DNA of 64,000 nt from Thermohalobaculum sp050330995 (GCA_050330995.1 JBHJHI010000002.1:68095-132094), one strand, 5' to 3'. Numbered from the stretch's first letter, positions 41,968-52,090 are shown. The notes: a model not told the origin generated them from the letters alone. Numbers and translations are program-made.

Positions 41968-43083
41968 ATGCGCGGCTATCGACGCTCGGCAGGGCTCGTC
42001 ATCGGCGCGGTCGTCTGCGGCCTCGGTGCCTGGCGCCTCGCGGCGACCGGGGCCGAGGCGCCGGGGCAGGGCGCTCCCGCGCCGGTCGAGCGGCTGGCGG
42101 GTCTGGTCGAGGCCTTCCCGGACCCCGGCTTCGAGCGCCCCTCGGGCCCCTGGACGCTGTCGCTGCCGGCCGACCACGGCGCCCACCCGGCCGCGCGCAT
42201 GGAGACCTGGGCGATCAGCGCGCGGCTGGAGGACGAGGCGGGGCGGACCATGGGGCTGCACTTCCTGCTCGCGCGCCTCGGGCTCGACGCCGCGCCCGCG
42301 GACGAGGGCGCGCCCTGGGAGCCGCGCGCGCTCTGGGTCGCGGGCGTCGCACTTGCGGGCGAAGGCGAGAGCGCCGTGGTCGAGGAGCGCCTCAGCCGCG
42401 GCGCGCTCGGCAGCGCCGGCCACGACGACGGCACGGTCTGGCTCGACGACTGGTCGATCGACGTCGAGGCGACCGAGGAGGGCGCGCGGCTGACGCTCGA
42501 CGCCTCGATCGGCGCCCGGCCGCTCAGCCTCGCGCTGACGCCGGTCAAGCCGGCGGTGGCGGCCGGCGAGGGGGAGGACGCGCCCGCCCGCGGCTTCGCC
42601 GTGTCGCGCCTCGCCGTCGACGGCACGCTCGGCGCCGGCGAGACGCACGCGCGCGTGACCGGGCTCGCCTGGCTCGACAGGCTCTGGGGCGAGGTCCCGC
42701 TGCCGGGCGGGCCGGTCGCCTACGATCGCCTGTCCGTGCAGCTCGACGACGGCACCGACCTCGCCCTCGTGCGCACCCGCCGGCGGGACGGACGCGGCTC
42801 GGCGACGGTGGAGGGCACCGCGATCGGCGCCGACGGCGTGGCCCGCCCGCGCGGCCCGGCGGTGGCGATGACGCCGACCGCGGCGGCCGAGGGCGACTAT
42901 CCCCTGTCCTGGCGCGTTGAGGGCGAGGGGCTCGACCTCGATGTCGCCCCCGCCTTCGAGAGCCGCCCCCGCGAGGGCCTGCTGCCGGCCTGGAACGGTC
43001 TCGTGCGCGTCGCCGGGCGACGCGAGGGCCGGGCGGTCGCGGGCACGGGCACATTGCAACTGACGGGATACGCGACACGATGA
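41968..43083 (+). CDS. AttH/CrtC-type lipocalin-like membrane-anchored protein
   Basis: A 371-residue protein with an N-terminal anchor or signal (SAGLVIGAVVCGLGAWRLA). A two-lobed lipocalin-like fold of the AttH/CrtC family follows: ETWAISARLEDEAGRTMGLHFLLARLGL, WLDDWSIDVEA, GLAWLDRLWGEVPL and YPLSWRVEGEGLDLDV. The family includes carotenoid 1,2-hydratase CrtC and hydrophobic-ligand proteins, so a lipid or terpenoid ligand is plausible. GGAGGAGGG precedes the ATG at 41968. The stop overlaps the start of the cytochrome gene (ATGA, 43080-43083). No carotenoid genes are nearby. Confidence 0.78.
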   Translation: MRGYRRSAGLVIGAVVCGLGAWRLAATGAEAPGQGAPAPVERLAGLVEAFPDPGFERPSGPWTLSLPADHGAHPAARMETWAISARLEDEAGRTMGLHFLLARLGLDAAPADEGAPWEPRALWVAGVALAGEGESAVVEERLSRGALGSAGHDDGTVWLDDWSIDVEATEEGARLTLDASIGARPLSLALTPVKPAVAAGEGEDAPARGFAVSRLAVDGTLGAGETHARVTGLAWLDRLWGEVPLPGGPVAYDRLSVQLDDGTDLALVRTRRRDGRGSATVEGTAIGADGVARPRGPAVAMTPTAAAEGDYPLSWRVEGEGLDLDVAPAFESRPREGLLPAWNGLVRVAGRREGRAVAGTGTLQLTGYATR

Positions 43084-44480
43084 GACCGATCCTGCCGCTC
43101 GTGCTGGGCGCCCTCGCGCTCGGCGCCTGCGACGACACGCCTTCCTTCCGCTCCGAGACCGGGCCGGTGCCGGCCGCCGAGCAGCGCCCCGGCGACCCCG
43201 AGGCCGGCTACCGCGCGCTCGTCAACGAGCCCTACGTCTCCTGCGGCATCCCCTACGACGCCTACGCGCGGGCCTCGGGCTACGCGGCCGGCGAGGTGCC
43301 CGACGCCTCCGTGCCGGGGCGCGAGGGGCGCAACGCCGAGCTGCCCTACGCACTGACCTCCCACGTCAACGAGGACGGGGTCGAGATCGTCTCCTCGAAC
43401 TGCCTGACCTGCCACGCCTCGGAGATCGACGGCGAGGTGGTGGTGGGCCTCGGCAACGAGTTCGCCGACTTCACCGGCGATCCGCGCCGCGTCGCGATGC
43501 AGTCGGGCTCCTACGTGCGCGGCGAGGCCGAGACCGCGGCCTGGTCGCACTGGGCCGACCGCATCGAGGGGATCGCGCCCTACATCCGGACGGCGACGGT
43601 GGGGGTGAACCCGGCGACCAACCTCACCTGGGCGCTGATGGCGCATCGCGATCCCGAGACGCTGGAATGGTCCGAGACGCCGCTGATCGAGCCGCCGCAG
43701 GCCGAGCCGCTGCCGGTCAGCGTGCCGCCCTGGTGGGGCATGCGCCACAAGGACGCGATGTTCTACACCACGATCGGGCGGGGCGATCATTCGAAGTTCA
43801 TGCTGCTCGCCTCGATGCTCTGCATCGAGAGCTACGACGAGGTCGAGGCGGTGCAGGCCTACGCCGACGACATCCGCGCCTACATCGCCTCGCTGGAGGC
43901 GCCGGCCTACCCGCACGCGATCGACCGGGGGCTCGCGGCCGAGGGCGCGGCCCTCTATGCCGACGGGTGCGCGTCCTGCCACGGCACCTACGGCGAGGAC
44001 GCCTCCTATCCCGACCGGGTCTATCCCCTGGACGAGATCGGCACCGATCCGACCTACGCCACCTGGGCGACCGACGGCTCGCGCGACCGCTTCTACGAGT
44101 GGATCACGCGCTCGCCCTACGGCACGGCTCAGAACGCGGCGCCGGCGCCAGGCTACATCGCGCCGCCCCTCGACGGGGTCTGGGCGACTGCGCCCTATCT
44201 GCACAACGGCTCGGTGCCGAGCCTCGCGGCGCTGCTCTCGCCCGAGGATCGCCCGACCTACTGGCGCCACCGCCGCTCGCCCAAGGTCTACGACCGCGAG
44301 GCGGTGGGCTGGGCCTACGACGCGCTCGACCACGGCCAAGCCGACGAGCCCGACGCCGAGGCGCGCCGGCTGATCTACGACACGACCCGGCTCGGCTACG
44401 GCAACCAGGGTCACGTCTACGGCGCCGAGCTGGGCGAGCGTGGGCGCGCGGCGTTGATCGAGTATCTGAAGACGCTGTAG
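43080..44480 (+). CDS. di-haem c-type cytochrome lipoprotein, RoxA-related
   Basis: A 466-residue protein with a lipobox (ALALGAC, lipidated Cys16 or nearby). It has two haem sites: CLTCH near residue 114 and CASCH near residue 297. The C-terminal motif PYLHNGSVPSLAALLSPEDRPTYW, then KVYDREAVGW, is shared with RoxA-type rubber oxygenases and their relatives. At 466 residues it is much shorter than RoxA (about 650), so it belongs to an uncharacterised branch. It is translationally coupled to the lipocalin-like gene. An oxidase or peroxidase acting on a hydrophobic substrate is inferred. Confidence 0.82.
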   Translation: MRPILPLVLGALALGACDDTPSFRSETGPVPAAEQRPGDPEAGYRALVNEPYVSCGIPYDAYARASGYAAGEVPDASVPGREGRNAELPYALTSHVNEDGVEIVSSNCLTCHASEIDGEVVVGLGNEFADFTGDPRRVAMQSGSYVRGEAETAAWSHWADRIEGIAPYIRTATVGVNPATNLTWALMAHRDPETLEWSETPLIEPPQAEPLPVSVPPWWGMRHKDAMFYTTIGRGDHSKFMLLASMLCIESYDEVEAVQAYADDIRAYIASLEAPAYPHAIDRGLAAEGAALYADGCASCHGTYGEDASYPDRVYPLDEIGTDPTYATWATDGSRDRFYEWITRSPYGTAQNAAPAPGYIAPPLDGVWATAPYLHNGSVPSLAALLSPEDRPTYWRHRRSPKVYDREAVGWAYDALDHGQADEPDAEARRLIYDTTRLGYGNQGHVYGAELGERGRAALIEYLKTL

Positions 44481-44593
44481 CGCCCCGGACCGGGCGCGGC
44501 CTCGCCGGAGAGGGTGTTCCGCCGTCGCGGACGACCCGGAACCCGGCGACGGACTCGCGGAGAGCGGGCCGGCCCTCCGCGTCCCGGCCGTCG

Positions 44594-47113
44594 CTACGCC
44601 GCGCCGTCGAGCACGCCGATCGCGAGCGGCAGGCGCGCGTCCTCGGCGCGGCCCAGCCAGCCGTTCCCGACCGCGAGGCCGGCGCCCTCGACCGGGGTCT
44701 CGGCGAGCCGGGCGCCCAGGCCCGACGGCAGGCGAAAGCGCGGCGCCTCGCCCGCGGGATCGAGGATCGCCACCAGCGCGGCGTCGCCCGCGAGCCGGCA
44801 GAAGCCGATCGCGCGCGGGGCGGGACGTTCGAGCACCAGCGCCTCCAGCGGTGCCTCGAACAGTGCCGGGCGCGCGCGCCTGAGCGCCAGCAGGTCCGCC
44901 GTCAGCCGCGCCTTGTCGCCGTCGTAGCCCTCGCCCCGCCCGGCCGCACGCGCCTCGAAGTCGACCGCGCGGCGGTTGTCGGGATCGACGAAGCTGAGAT
45001 CGGCCCACTCGGTGCCCTGGTAGATGTCCGGGACGCCCGGCGCGGTCAGCTTCAGCGCGAGCTGGGCGAGGCCGAGCCGCTTGCCGCGGGCGACGATCGG
45101 CGCGGCGCGCTCGTGGAAGGCGGCGCGGAAGCCCCCGTCGCCGAGCGCGCGGGCGGTGAAGTCCCGCAGGCGGCGCTCGTGGTCCTCGTCGGGCGCGGTC
45201 CAGCTCGTCAGCCGCCCGTCCTCGCGCGCGGCCTTCAGCATGAAGGCCGAGAGCCGTTCGGTCAGGGCGCCCGGCTCGTCCGAGCCCCAGGCGCCGAGCA
45301 GCGCCTGGTAGAACAGCCACCGCGTCTCGGCGTCGGGGACGTCGTCCGCGCCCTCGCCGACGAGGCGGTCCTCCCAGGCGGCGACCGCCCCGGCCCAGCC
45401 GGCCGGATCGGCGGCGATGGCCGCGATGCGCAGGCGCGCGTCCTCGCCGCGCTTGGTGTCGTGGGTGGCGGTCGCGTTCAGCCCGAGCGGCTGGCGCGTG
45501 TCGCGCTCGGCGAGGGCGGCGAGCGCGGCCTCGGGCGCGAGCGTCGCGTGGTCGGGCTCGGAGCCGACCTCGTTGGCCGAGACGAGGCGGTGGTAGCGGT
45601 AGAAGGTCGTGTCCTCGAGCGACTTCGCCATCAGGGCGCCGGTGGTCTGCTCGATGCGCGCCCTGAGCGCGAAGCCCGCCGCGCCCGGCGTCTCCAGGAT
45701 AAGCCGCACCACGTCGTCGATCGCGCCGGTGTCCTCCAGATCGGTCGTGGCCTTCGCCGCCTCGGCCACCTCGGCGAGGAGGCGCCGGCTCGCGGCGTCC
45801 TTCGGGTCGCCGGCGAGGTAGGTGCGGTAGACCGGCATCGCGACGGCGAGGTCGACCAGCGCGCGGCGCAGCGTGTCGGGGCCGCGGTCCCGCGCGATCG
45901 GGTCCTCGGCCGCCGCCGCCTCCAGAAGGGAGACGACGCGCGCGAGTTCGGCGGCGAGATTGACCGTCAGCACCTCGCGCTTGGCCTCGGCGAGCATCGC
46001 CATCGGGTCGTGCCCAGCCTCTCCCTCGGCCTCGGTGAAGCGGTCGTACTCGGCCGAGAGCGCGACGAGGCCGGCGGGGTCGGTGAGCGCCGAGGCGGCG
46101 ATGCGGGCGAACTCGTAGCCGGTGGTGCCCGCGACCGGCCAGCGCTCCGGCAGCGCCTCGCCGGGGGCGAGGATCTTCTCGACCCAGACCGGCACCGCGC
46201 GGGGCAGCTCGCGCGCGAGGCGGTCGAGATAGCCCTGCGGGTCGGCGAGGCCGTCGATGTGGTCGATGCGCACGCCGTCGATCCGCCCCTCCTCGACCAG
46301 CGCGAACAGGAAGCGGTGGACGTCGTCGAAGACACGAGGGTCCTCGACGCGCACGCCGACGAGGTCGGCGATCTCGAAGAAGCGCCGGTGCGCGAGCCCG
46401 TCGCGCGAGAGCCGCCAGTGGGCGAGCCGCCAGGGCTGCGCTTCGTGGAGCCGGTGCATCGCCTCGCGCTCCTTCGACAGCCGCGCGAGCGCGGCGTCGA
46501 GCGCGGAGCCGTCGTCGGCGATCGCGCGGGCGAGGGCGTCCGGGTCGGCGGGCAGTCCCTCGACCCCGGCCGCGCGGCCGGCTTCGGCGAGCACGCCGAG
46601 GCTCGCGGGCGAGACCGGGTAGGCGGTGCTGGCGGCGTGCCAGACCAGCCCCTCGGCGTCGCGCCCGAGCGCGAACGCGTCCGCCTCCAGCATCGCGCCG
46701 TAGGGCTCGGCCAGCACCGGCACCACGAGCTTCGGCTCGGACCAGTCGACGTCGAAGTGGTCGGCGTAGCGGCTCGCCTGGCCGTGGCGCAGCAGGTCGC
46801 GCCACCACGGGTTGTGGGTCGAGACCGCCATGTGGTTGGGCACGATGTCGAGCAGGAGGCCGAGGCCGTGCGCCTTCAGTCGATCGGATAGCGCGCGGAA
46901 CCCCTCGATTCCCCCAAGGTCGTCGTCCATGCGCTCGTGGTCGCAGACGTCGTAGCCGTGCGTCGAGCCGGGTGCGGCCTCGAACAGCGGCGAGGCGTAG
47001 AGATGGCTGACGCCGAGGCCCGCGAGGTAGGGCACGAGGCCGGTCGCGCGCTCGAAGTCCATGCCGTCGCGGAACTGCAGGCGATAGGTGGCGCGCACCG
47101 CCGGGGCGCTCAT
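44594..47113 (-). CDS. treY: malto-oligosyltrehalose synthase
   Basis: An 839-residue family GH13 enzyme: ATYRLQFRDGMDFERATGLVPYLAGLGVSHLYASPLF at the N-terminus, LLLDIVPNHMA, DGVRIDHIDGLADP (catalytic Asp), VEKILAPGEALPERW (catalytic Glu) and NATATHDTKRGEDARLR. GVPDIYQGTEWADLSFVDPDNRR is near the C-terminus. It rearranges the reducing end of maltodextrins to a trehalosyl unit. The ATG at 47113 overlaps the treZ stop (ATGA). Confidence 0.95.
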   Translation of the reverse strand: MSAPAVRATYRLQFRDGMDFERATGLVPYLAGLGVSHLYASPLFEAAPGSTHGYDVCDHERMDDDLGGIEGFRALSDRLKAHGLGLLLDIVPNHMAVSTHNPWWRDLLRHGQASRYADHFDVDWSEPKLVVPVLAEPYGAMLEADAFALGRDAEGLVWHAASTAYPVSPASLGVLAEAGRAAGVEGLPADPDALARAIADDGSALDAALARLSKEREAMHRLHEAQPWRLAHWRLSRDGLAHRRFFEIADLVGVRVEDPRVFDDVHRFLFALVEEGRIDGVRIDHIDGLADPQGYLDRLARELPRAVPVWVEKILAPGEALPERWPVAGTTGYEFARIAASALTDPAGLVALSAEYDRFTEAEGEAGHDPMAMLAEAKREVLTVNLAAELARVVSLLEAAAAEDPIARDRGPDTLRRALVDLAVAMPVYRTYLAGDPKDAASRRLLAEVAEAAKATTDLEDTGAIDDVVRLILETPGAAGFALRARIEQTTGALMAKSLEDTTFYRYHRLVSANEVGSEPDHATLAPEAALAALAERDTRQPLGLNATATHDTKRGEDARLRIAAIAADPAGWAGAVAAWEDRLVGEGADDVPDAETRWLFYQALLGAWGSDEPGALTERLSAFMLKAAREDGRLTSWTAPDEDHERRLRDFTARALGDGGFRAAFHERAAPIVARGKRLGLAQLALKLTAPGVPDIYQGTEWADLSFVDPDNRRAVDFEARAAGRGEGYDGDKARLTADLLALRRARPALFEAPLEALVLERPAPRAIGFCRLAGDAALVAILDPAGEAPRFRLPSGLGARLAETPVEGAGLAVGNGWLGRAEDARLPLAIGVLDGAA

Positions 47114-48894
47114 CGCGTCTCCTCCAGCGCGACCGCGATCGCCCAGGGGTCGCGCCCGAGATCGCCGAGGGCGAATAGCGCGCGTCCCCCGGGCGCCTCG
47201 GCGCCAGGCGCGCTCCCGCCGAGAGTGGCGACCATGCGGAGCCGCGCGCCGTCCATCGGCCAGTCGGCTCGAATACCGCGCTCGCCGAGCGGCTCGACCT
47301 CGGCCCTCTCCAGCGAGCGTACGGCGGCGAGGCGCGGCACGATCTCGGCGTGGCGGATCGCGAGCAGGGCGCGCACGAATTCCAGCCGCTCGCGGTGCTC
47401 GGGCACTTCGCGCTTCGACCAGTCGAGCTTGGAGGCGAAGAAGGTCTCGCGCGCGTTCGGATCGGGAATGCGGTCGCGCGCGGCCGGATCGGCGAAGGCG
47501 GACCACTTGGCGAACTCGCGTCGCCGACCGTCGCGCACGGCCTGCGCCAGTTCGCCGTGGAAGTCGCAGAAGAAGAGGAACGGGTTGGTCTCGCCCCATT
47601 CCTCGCCCATGAACACCAGCGGCACGAACGGCGAGAGCAGGGTGAGCGCGGTCAGGACCTCGACCGCGCGGGGCTCGGCGAGCGCGGTCAGCCGCTCGCC
47701 AAAGGCGCGGTTGCCGGTCTGGTCGTGGTTCTGCAGGAAGTTGACGAAGGCGACCGGGGGCAGGTGGGCGGACGGCTCGCCGCGCACCACGCCGTCGCGA
47801 TGCGGCGAGACGATGCCCTGCTGCACGTAGCCCGAGGCGAGCGCGGTCACGAGGTCGCCACGCGGGTCCTCCGCGTGGTCGCCGTAGTAGCCCTCGCGCT
47901 CGCCGGTGGCGAGAACGTGGGCGACGTGGTGGTAGTCGTCATTCCATTCGCCGTCGTAGAGACGCACCCGGCCCGTCTCGTCGCGCTCGTGCAGGCGCGT
48001 GATGTTGCGGTCGTCCTCGGTGGTCAGGTGCACGGGGCGGTCGAAGCCATGGGCGCGCACCGCCTCGGCCAGTTCGACCAGCAACTCGGGCTCGGAGGGG
48101 TCGCTGATCGTGTCGACCGCGTCGAGCCTCAGCCCGTCGAAACGGTACTCGTCGAGCCAGTAGAGCGCGTTCTCGACGAAGAAGCGGCGCACGGGATCGC
48201 GGTCGAAGGCGATGCCCGGCCCCCAGGGGGTCCGCCATTCCTCGTGGAAGAAGTCGGGGGCGTAGGCGTGCAGGTAGCCGCCGTCGGGGCCGAAGTGGTT
48301 GTAGACCACGTCGAGGAAGGCCAGCAGCCCGCGCTCGTGGATCGCGTCGACCAGCCGCTTCAGCGCCTCCGGCCCGCCGTAGGCGGTGTGCGCGGCGTAG
48401 GGCAGCACGCCGTCGTAGCCCCAGCCGCGTTGGCCCCCGAACTGCGCCACCGGGCACAGCTCGATCGCGGTGACGCCGATCGAGGCGAGGTGGTCGAGCC
48501 GCGCGCGCACGCCGTCGAAGGTGCCCTCGGGCGAGAAGGTGCCGGTGTGCAGCTCGTAGAGCACGGTCTCGTGCCAGGGGCGGCCGGACCATCGCGCGTG
48601 CCAGTCGTAGGCGCGCGGGTCGACGAGGCGCGAGGGGCCGTGGACGTCCTCGGCCTGCGCGCGCGCGGCCGGGTCGGGCACGGTGAGCCCCGCGATCTCG
48701 AAGGCGTAAGGGGTGTCCGGCCGGGCGCGGACCTCGGTGCGGAACCACCCCTCGCCGTCGCGGTCGAGGCCGAGGCGCTCCGAGCCGAGCACCAGCGTCG
48801 CCTCGCCCTGCGTCGGTGCCCAGCGCGCGAAGCGCCAGCGATCGTCGTCGAGCGGCTCGGCGCCCCAGGTCTTGGCGAAGTGCGAGACGGTCAT
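47110..48894 (-). CDS. treZ: malto-oligosyltrehalose trehalohydrolase
   Basis: A 594-residue GH13 enzyme with an N-terminal beta domain (WRFARWAPTQGEATLVL). The barrel has YELHTGTFSPEGTFDGVRARLDHLASIGVTAIELCPVAQF, FLDVVYNHFGPDG, DGLRLDAVDTI (catalytic Asp) and NFLQNHDQTGNRAFGERL. It releases trehalose from the product of TreY. ATG 48894 begins the domain; the longer frame upstream is non-conserved. It is coupled to treY by a 4-base overlap and divergent from glgX. Confidence 0.95.
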   Translation of the reverse strand: MTVSHFAKTWGAEPLDDDRWRFARWAPTQGEATLVLGSERLGLDRDGEGWFRTEVRARPDTPYAFEIAGLTVPDPAARAQAEDVHGPSRLVDPRAYDWHARWSGRPWHETVLYELHTGTFSPEGTFDGVRARLDHLASIGVTAIELCPVAQFGGQRGWGYDGVLPYAAHTAYGGPEALKRLVDAIHERGLLAFLDVVYNHFGPDGGYLHAYAPDFFHEEWRTPWGPGIAFDRDPVRRFFVENALYWLDEYRFDGLRLDAVDTISDPSEPELLVELAEAVRAHGFDRPVHLTTEDDRNITRLHERDETGRVRLYDGEWNDDYHHVAHVLATGEREGYYGDHAEDPRGDLVTALASGYVQQGIVSPHRDGVVRGEPSAHLPPVAFVNFLQNHDQTGNRAFGERLTALAEPRAVEVLTALTLLSPFVPLVFMGEEWGETNPFLFFCDFHGELAQAVRDGRRREFAKWSAFADPAARDRIPDPNARETFFASKLDWSKREVPEHRERLEFVRALLAIRHAEIVPRLAAVRSLERAEVEPLGERGIRADWPMDGARLRMVATLGGSAPGAEAPGGRALFALGDLGRDPWAIAVALEETR

Positions 48895-49129
48895 GGCGGC
48901 CCCCGGCCGGCTGTGGCTGCGGGGCGCGCGCCGCCCCTCCGGCCGCGACAACAGCGACGGGGCCGCGTCGGATCCCGGAGCGTGGAAATACCGCCGCGAC
49001 GGGCCGGGGCGTCGTCGCGGCGGCCGGCCTGGCCGGCGTGCCGTGGCGTCGGGCGAGGACGCGCCTTCGCAGTTGCGGGAACCCCGGCCCGCGCGGGGCG
49101 TTCGTGCCTGTCGATCAGGGGGACCCGTC

Positions 49130-51367
49130 ATGGACGACGCGATGCCGCATCTCTTCCACCGCTCGCCGGGGCTCCTGCGCGGCTCGCTCAGCGAGGGGCG
49201 CCCCTTCCCGCTCGGGGCGACCTGGGACGGGCTCGGGGTTAACTTCGCGATCTTCTCGGCCGGCGCGACCAAGGTCGAGCTGTGCCTGTTCGACCGCGAC
49301 GGCGAAACCGAGATCGAGCGCATCGCGCTGCCGGAATACACCGACGAGGTCTGGCACGGCTACCTGCCCGAAGCCCGGCCGGGCACGCTCTACGGCTACC
49401 GCGTGCACGGCCCCTACGCGCCGGAGGCGGGGCATCGCTTCAACCCCAACAAGCTCCTGCTCGACCCCTACGCGAAGCAGCACGTGGGCCGGCTGACCTG
49501 GGACCCGGCGCTGTTCGGCTACACCCTCGGCCACGACGATCTCGACCTGTCGTTCGACGAGCGCGACAGCGCCGCCTTCGTGCCGAAGTGCCGCGTGATC
49601 GACCCCGCCTTCACCTGGGGCGCCGAGCGTCGCCCGCAGGTGCCCTGGGACCGCACCATCGTCTACGAGATGCACGTCAAGGGCTTCACGAGGCTCAACC
49701 CGGTGATCCCCGAGAGCCAGCGCGGCACCTTCGCCGGCCTCGCGCACGCCCGCGTCGCCGACTACCTGAGGCGCCTCGGCGTCACCTCGGCCGAGCTGCT
49801 GCCGGTTCACGCCTTCGTCGACGACAGCTATCTCGAAGAGAAGGGGCTCAGGAACTACTGGGGCTACAACACCATCGGCTTCTTCGCCCCCGATCCGCGC
49901 TACCTCGAGACGCCGGTGGTCCACGAGTTCAAGGAAATGGTGAACCAGTTCCACGCGAGCGGCATCGAGGTGATCCTCGACGTGGTCTACAACCACACCG
50001 CCGAGTGCAACGAGCTGGGCCCGACCCTGTCGTTCAAGGGCAGCGACAACGCGAGCTACTACCGCCTGATGCCCGAGGAGCCGCGCTACTACATCAACGA
50101 CACCGGCACCGGGAACACGGGCAACCTCAGCCACCCGCGCGTGCTGCAGATGGTGGCGGACTCCCTGCGCTACTGGGCGACCGAGATGCGCGTCGACGGC
50201 TTCCGCTTCGACCTCGCCACCATCCTCGCGCGCGAGCCCTACGGCTTCGACGAGGGCGGGGGCTTCCTCGACAGCTGCCGCCAGGACCCGGTGCTGTCGA
50301 GCGTCAAGCTGATCGCCGAGCCCTGGGACGTCGGGCCGGGCGGCTACCAGGTCGGCCAGTTCCCGCCCGGCTGGGCCGAGTGGAACGCCCGCTTCCGCGA
50401 CACCGTGCGCGCCTACTGGAAGGGCGACGAGGGGCTTGTCGGCGAGATGGCCGCCCGCGTCTCGGGTTCGGGAGACCTGTTCAACAAGCGCGGGCGCAAG
50501 CCCTGGGCCAGCGTCAACTTCGTCACCGCGCACGACGGCTTCAACCTGAACGACCTCGTCAGCTACGACGAGAAGCACAACGAGGCCAACGGCGAGGACA
50601 ACCGTGACGGCCACGACGACAACCACTCCTGGAACCACGGCGTCGAGGGGCCGACCGACGACCCCGGGATCCGCGAGCTGCGCGAGCGCCAGAAGCGCAA
50701 CATGATGGCGACGCTCCTGCTCGCGCAGGGCACGCCGATGATCCTCGCGGGCGACGAGTTCGGCCACACCCAGCAGGGCACCAACAACGCCTATGCCCAG
50801 GACAACGAGATCACCTGGCTCGCCTGGGAGAAGATCGACGACGACGGCCGGCGGCTCCTGGAGTTCACCCGCAAGCTGATCGCGCTCAGGCAGACCTACC
50901 CGATCCTGCACCGCGGGCGCTTCCTGGTCGGGCGCTACAACGAGGAGCTGGACGTCAAGGACGTCACCTGGCTGACGCCCAGCGGCGAGGAGATGGACCA
51001 GCGTCACTGGGACGACGCGGGCGCGCGCTGCTTCGGCATGCTGCTCGACGGACGTGCGCAGCCGAGCGGCATCCCGCGGCGCGGCCAGGACGCGACGCTC
51101 CTGATCGTCTACAACGCCCACCACGACACCGTGCCCTTCACGCTGCCCGAGGCGCCCGGGGGTGATCGCTGGATGGCGCTCGTCGACACGAGCGATCCCG
51201 ACCGGCTCGACCCGCCCGCCTTCGAGTTCGGCCATGCCTTCGAGGCGACGGGACGCTCGCTCGCGCTCTTCGTGCTCGCCACCCGCGAGGGTCTGCCGCG
51301 CCGGCTCCGCGAGGGCCTCGGCGCGCTGCGCTCGGTGGCGGACGCGCCGATCGGCGAGGACGCCTGA
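49130..51367 (+). CDS. glgX: glycogen debranching enzyme GlgX/TreX
   Basis: A 745-residue isoamylase-type GH13 enzyme. The N-terminal CBM48 domain has GRPFPLGATWDGLGVNFAIFSAGATKVELCLF. The catalytic barrel has ILDVVYNHTAE, MRVDGFRFDLATIL, LIAEPWDVGPGGYQVG, FVTAHDGFNLNDLVSY and GDEFGHTQQGTNNAYAQDNE. It cuts alpha-1,6 branches, feeding linear maltodextrins to TreY and TreZ. AGGGGGA precedes the ATG at 49130. The 235-base gap to treZ holds divergent promoters. Confidence 0.95.
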   Translation: MDDAMPHLFHRSPGLLRGSLSEGRPFPLGATWDGLGVNFAIFSAGATKVELCLFDRDGETEIERIALPEYTDEVWHGYLPEARPGTLYGYRVHGPYAPEAGHRFNPNKLLLDPYAKQHVGRLTWDPALFGYTLGHDDLDLSFDERDSAAFVPKCRVIDPAFTWGAERRPQVPWDRTIVYEMHVKGFTRLNPVIPESQRGTFAGLAHARVADYLRRLGVTSAELLPVHAFVDDSYLEEKGLRNYWGYNTIGFFAPDPRYLETPVVHEFKEMVNQFHASGIEVILDVVYNHTAECNELGPTLSFKGSDNASYYRLMPEEPRYYINDTGTGNTGNLSHPRVLQMVADSLRYWATEMRVDGFRFDLATILAREPYGFDEGGGFLDSCRQDPVLSSVKLIAEPWDVGPGGYQVGQFPPGWAEWNARFRDTVRAYWKGDEGLVGEMAARVSGSGDLFNKRGRKPWASVNFVTAHDGFNLNDLVSYDEKHNEANGEDNRDGHDDNHSWNHGVEGPTDDPGIRELRERQKRNMMATLLLAQGTPMILAGDEFGHTQQGTNNAYAQDNEITWLAWEKIDDDGRRLLEFTRKLIALRQTYPILHRGRFLVGRYNEELDVKDVTWLTPSGEEMDQRHWDDAGARCFGMLLDGRAQPSGIPRRGQDATLLIVYNAHHDTVPFTLPEAPGGDRWMALVDTSDPDRLDPPAFEFGHAFEATGRSLALFVLATREGLPRRLREGLGALRSVADAPIGEDA

Positions 51368-51454
51368 GGCCGGGCGTCGCGTCGGGGCTCGTGCGCGGGC
51401 GGGGGTGCCCTAGCTCGGCGCCCGAGGCCCCGCACCGGCAGCCCCGAGGAGAGC

Positions 51455-52090
51455 ATGAAGCGCGTTCCCGTCGACGAGATCGCCGAGCGTCTGGAGCGGC
51501 GCGACCATCGCGGCCCGCGCCTCTCGATCGAGGCGTCGCGCGCCTGGTTCACCGGCTGCACCCACTTCGGTCACCAGGGCGCGCTCGGCCATCGCCGGCG
51601 GCGCCACTTCGAGGACGTCGAGGCGCACGACGCGGCGCTGTTCGACGCGCTGGCCGAGCGGGTCGGGGCGGACGACGTGCTGTTCCACCTCGGCGACGTG
51701 AGCTGGCGCGAGCGCGACACCGACGTCGCCCGGCTGCCGGGACGCTGGCGGGTGCTCGTGCGCGGCAACCACGACCACGGCCGGGTCGTGCGCTCGGCGC
51801 ACTGGGATCTGGTGGTCGACTACCTCGACCTCGAACTCCTGCGCCCGGAGGGCAGGGCTCGCGCGATCCTGAGCCACTACCCGATGGCGAGCTGGGACGG
51901 GGCCAGGCGCGCGGTGCACCTGCACAGCCACACCCACGCCAAGCTCGGCCCGCTCGCCACCGAGTACGGCGGGCGCGTCGATGTCGGGATGGATGCCCAG
52001 AACCTCGCGCCCGTGGGGTTCGACGCGGTGCTGGCCCAGATCGAGGCGCACCGCGCCGAGCACGGATTCCTGGTGCCGGGGGACTATTGA
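51455..52090 (+). CDS. calcineurin-like metallophosphoesterase
   Basis: A 211-residue protein: WFTGCTHFGHQGALGH, then LFHLGDVSWRERDTD, LVRGNHDHGRVV, ILSHYPMASWDG and VHLHSHTHAKLG. These are the GD, GNH and GH-type metal ligands in order, although the first DxH is changed to TGCTHFGH. Substrate is unknown. CGAGGAGAG precedes the ATG at 51455. It lies 87 bases after glgX on the same strand. Confidence 0.88.
   Translation: MKRVPVDEIAERLERRDHRGPRLSIEASRAWFTGCTHFGHQGALGHRRRRHFEDVEAHDAALFDALAERVGADDVLFHLGDVSWRERDTDVARLPGRWRVLVRGNHDHGRVVRSAHWDLVVDYLDLELLRPEGRARAILSHYPMASWDGARRAVHLHSHTHAKLGPLATEYGGRVDVGMDAQNLAPVGFDAVLAQIEAHRAEHGFLVPGDY

Noticed and set aside
42897..46808. Very long open frames antisense to real genes (for example about 1300 codons opposite the cytochrome and treY genes, and about 1000 codons at 32064-35066)
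   Set aside because: In DNA this GC-rich, stop codons are rare in the third-position-biased antisense frames. The translations are Arg/Ala/Gly-rich with no family motifs, while the opposite strand encodes clear enzymes.
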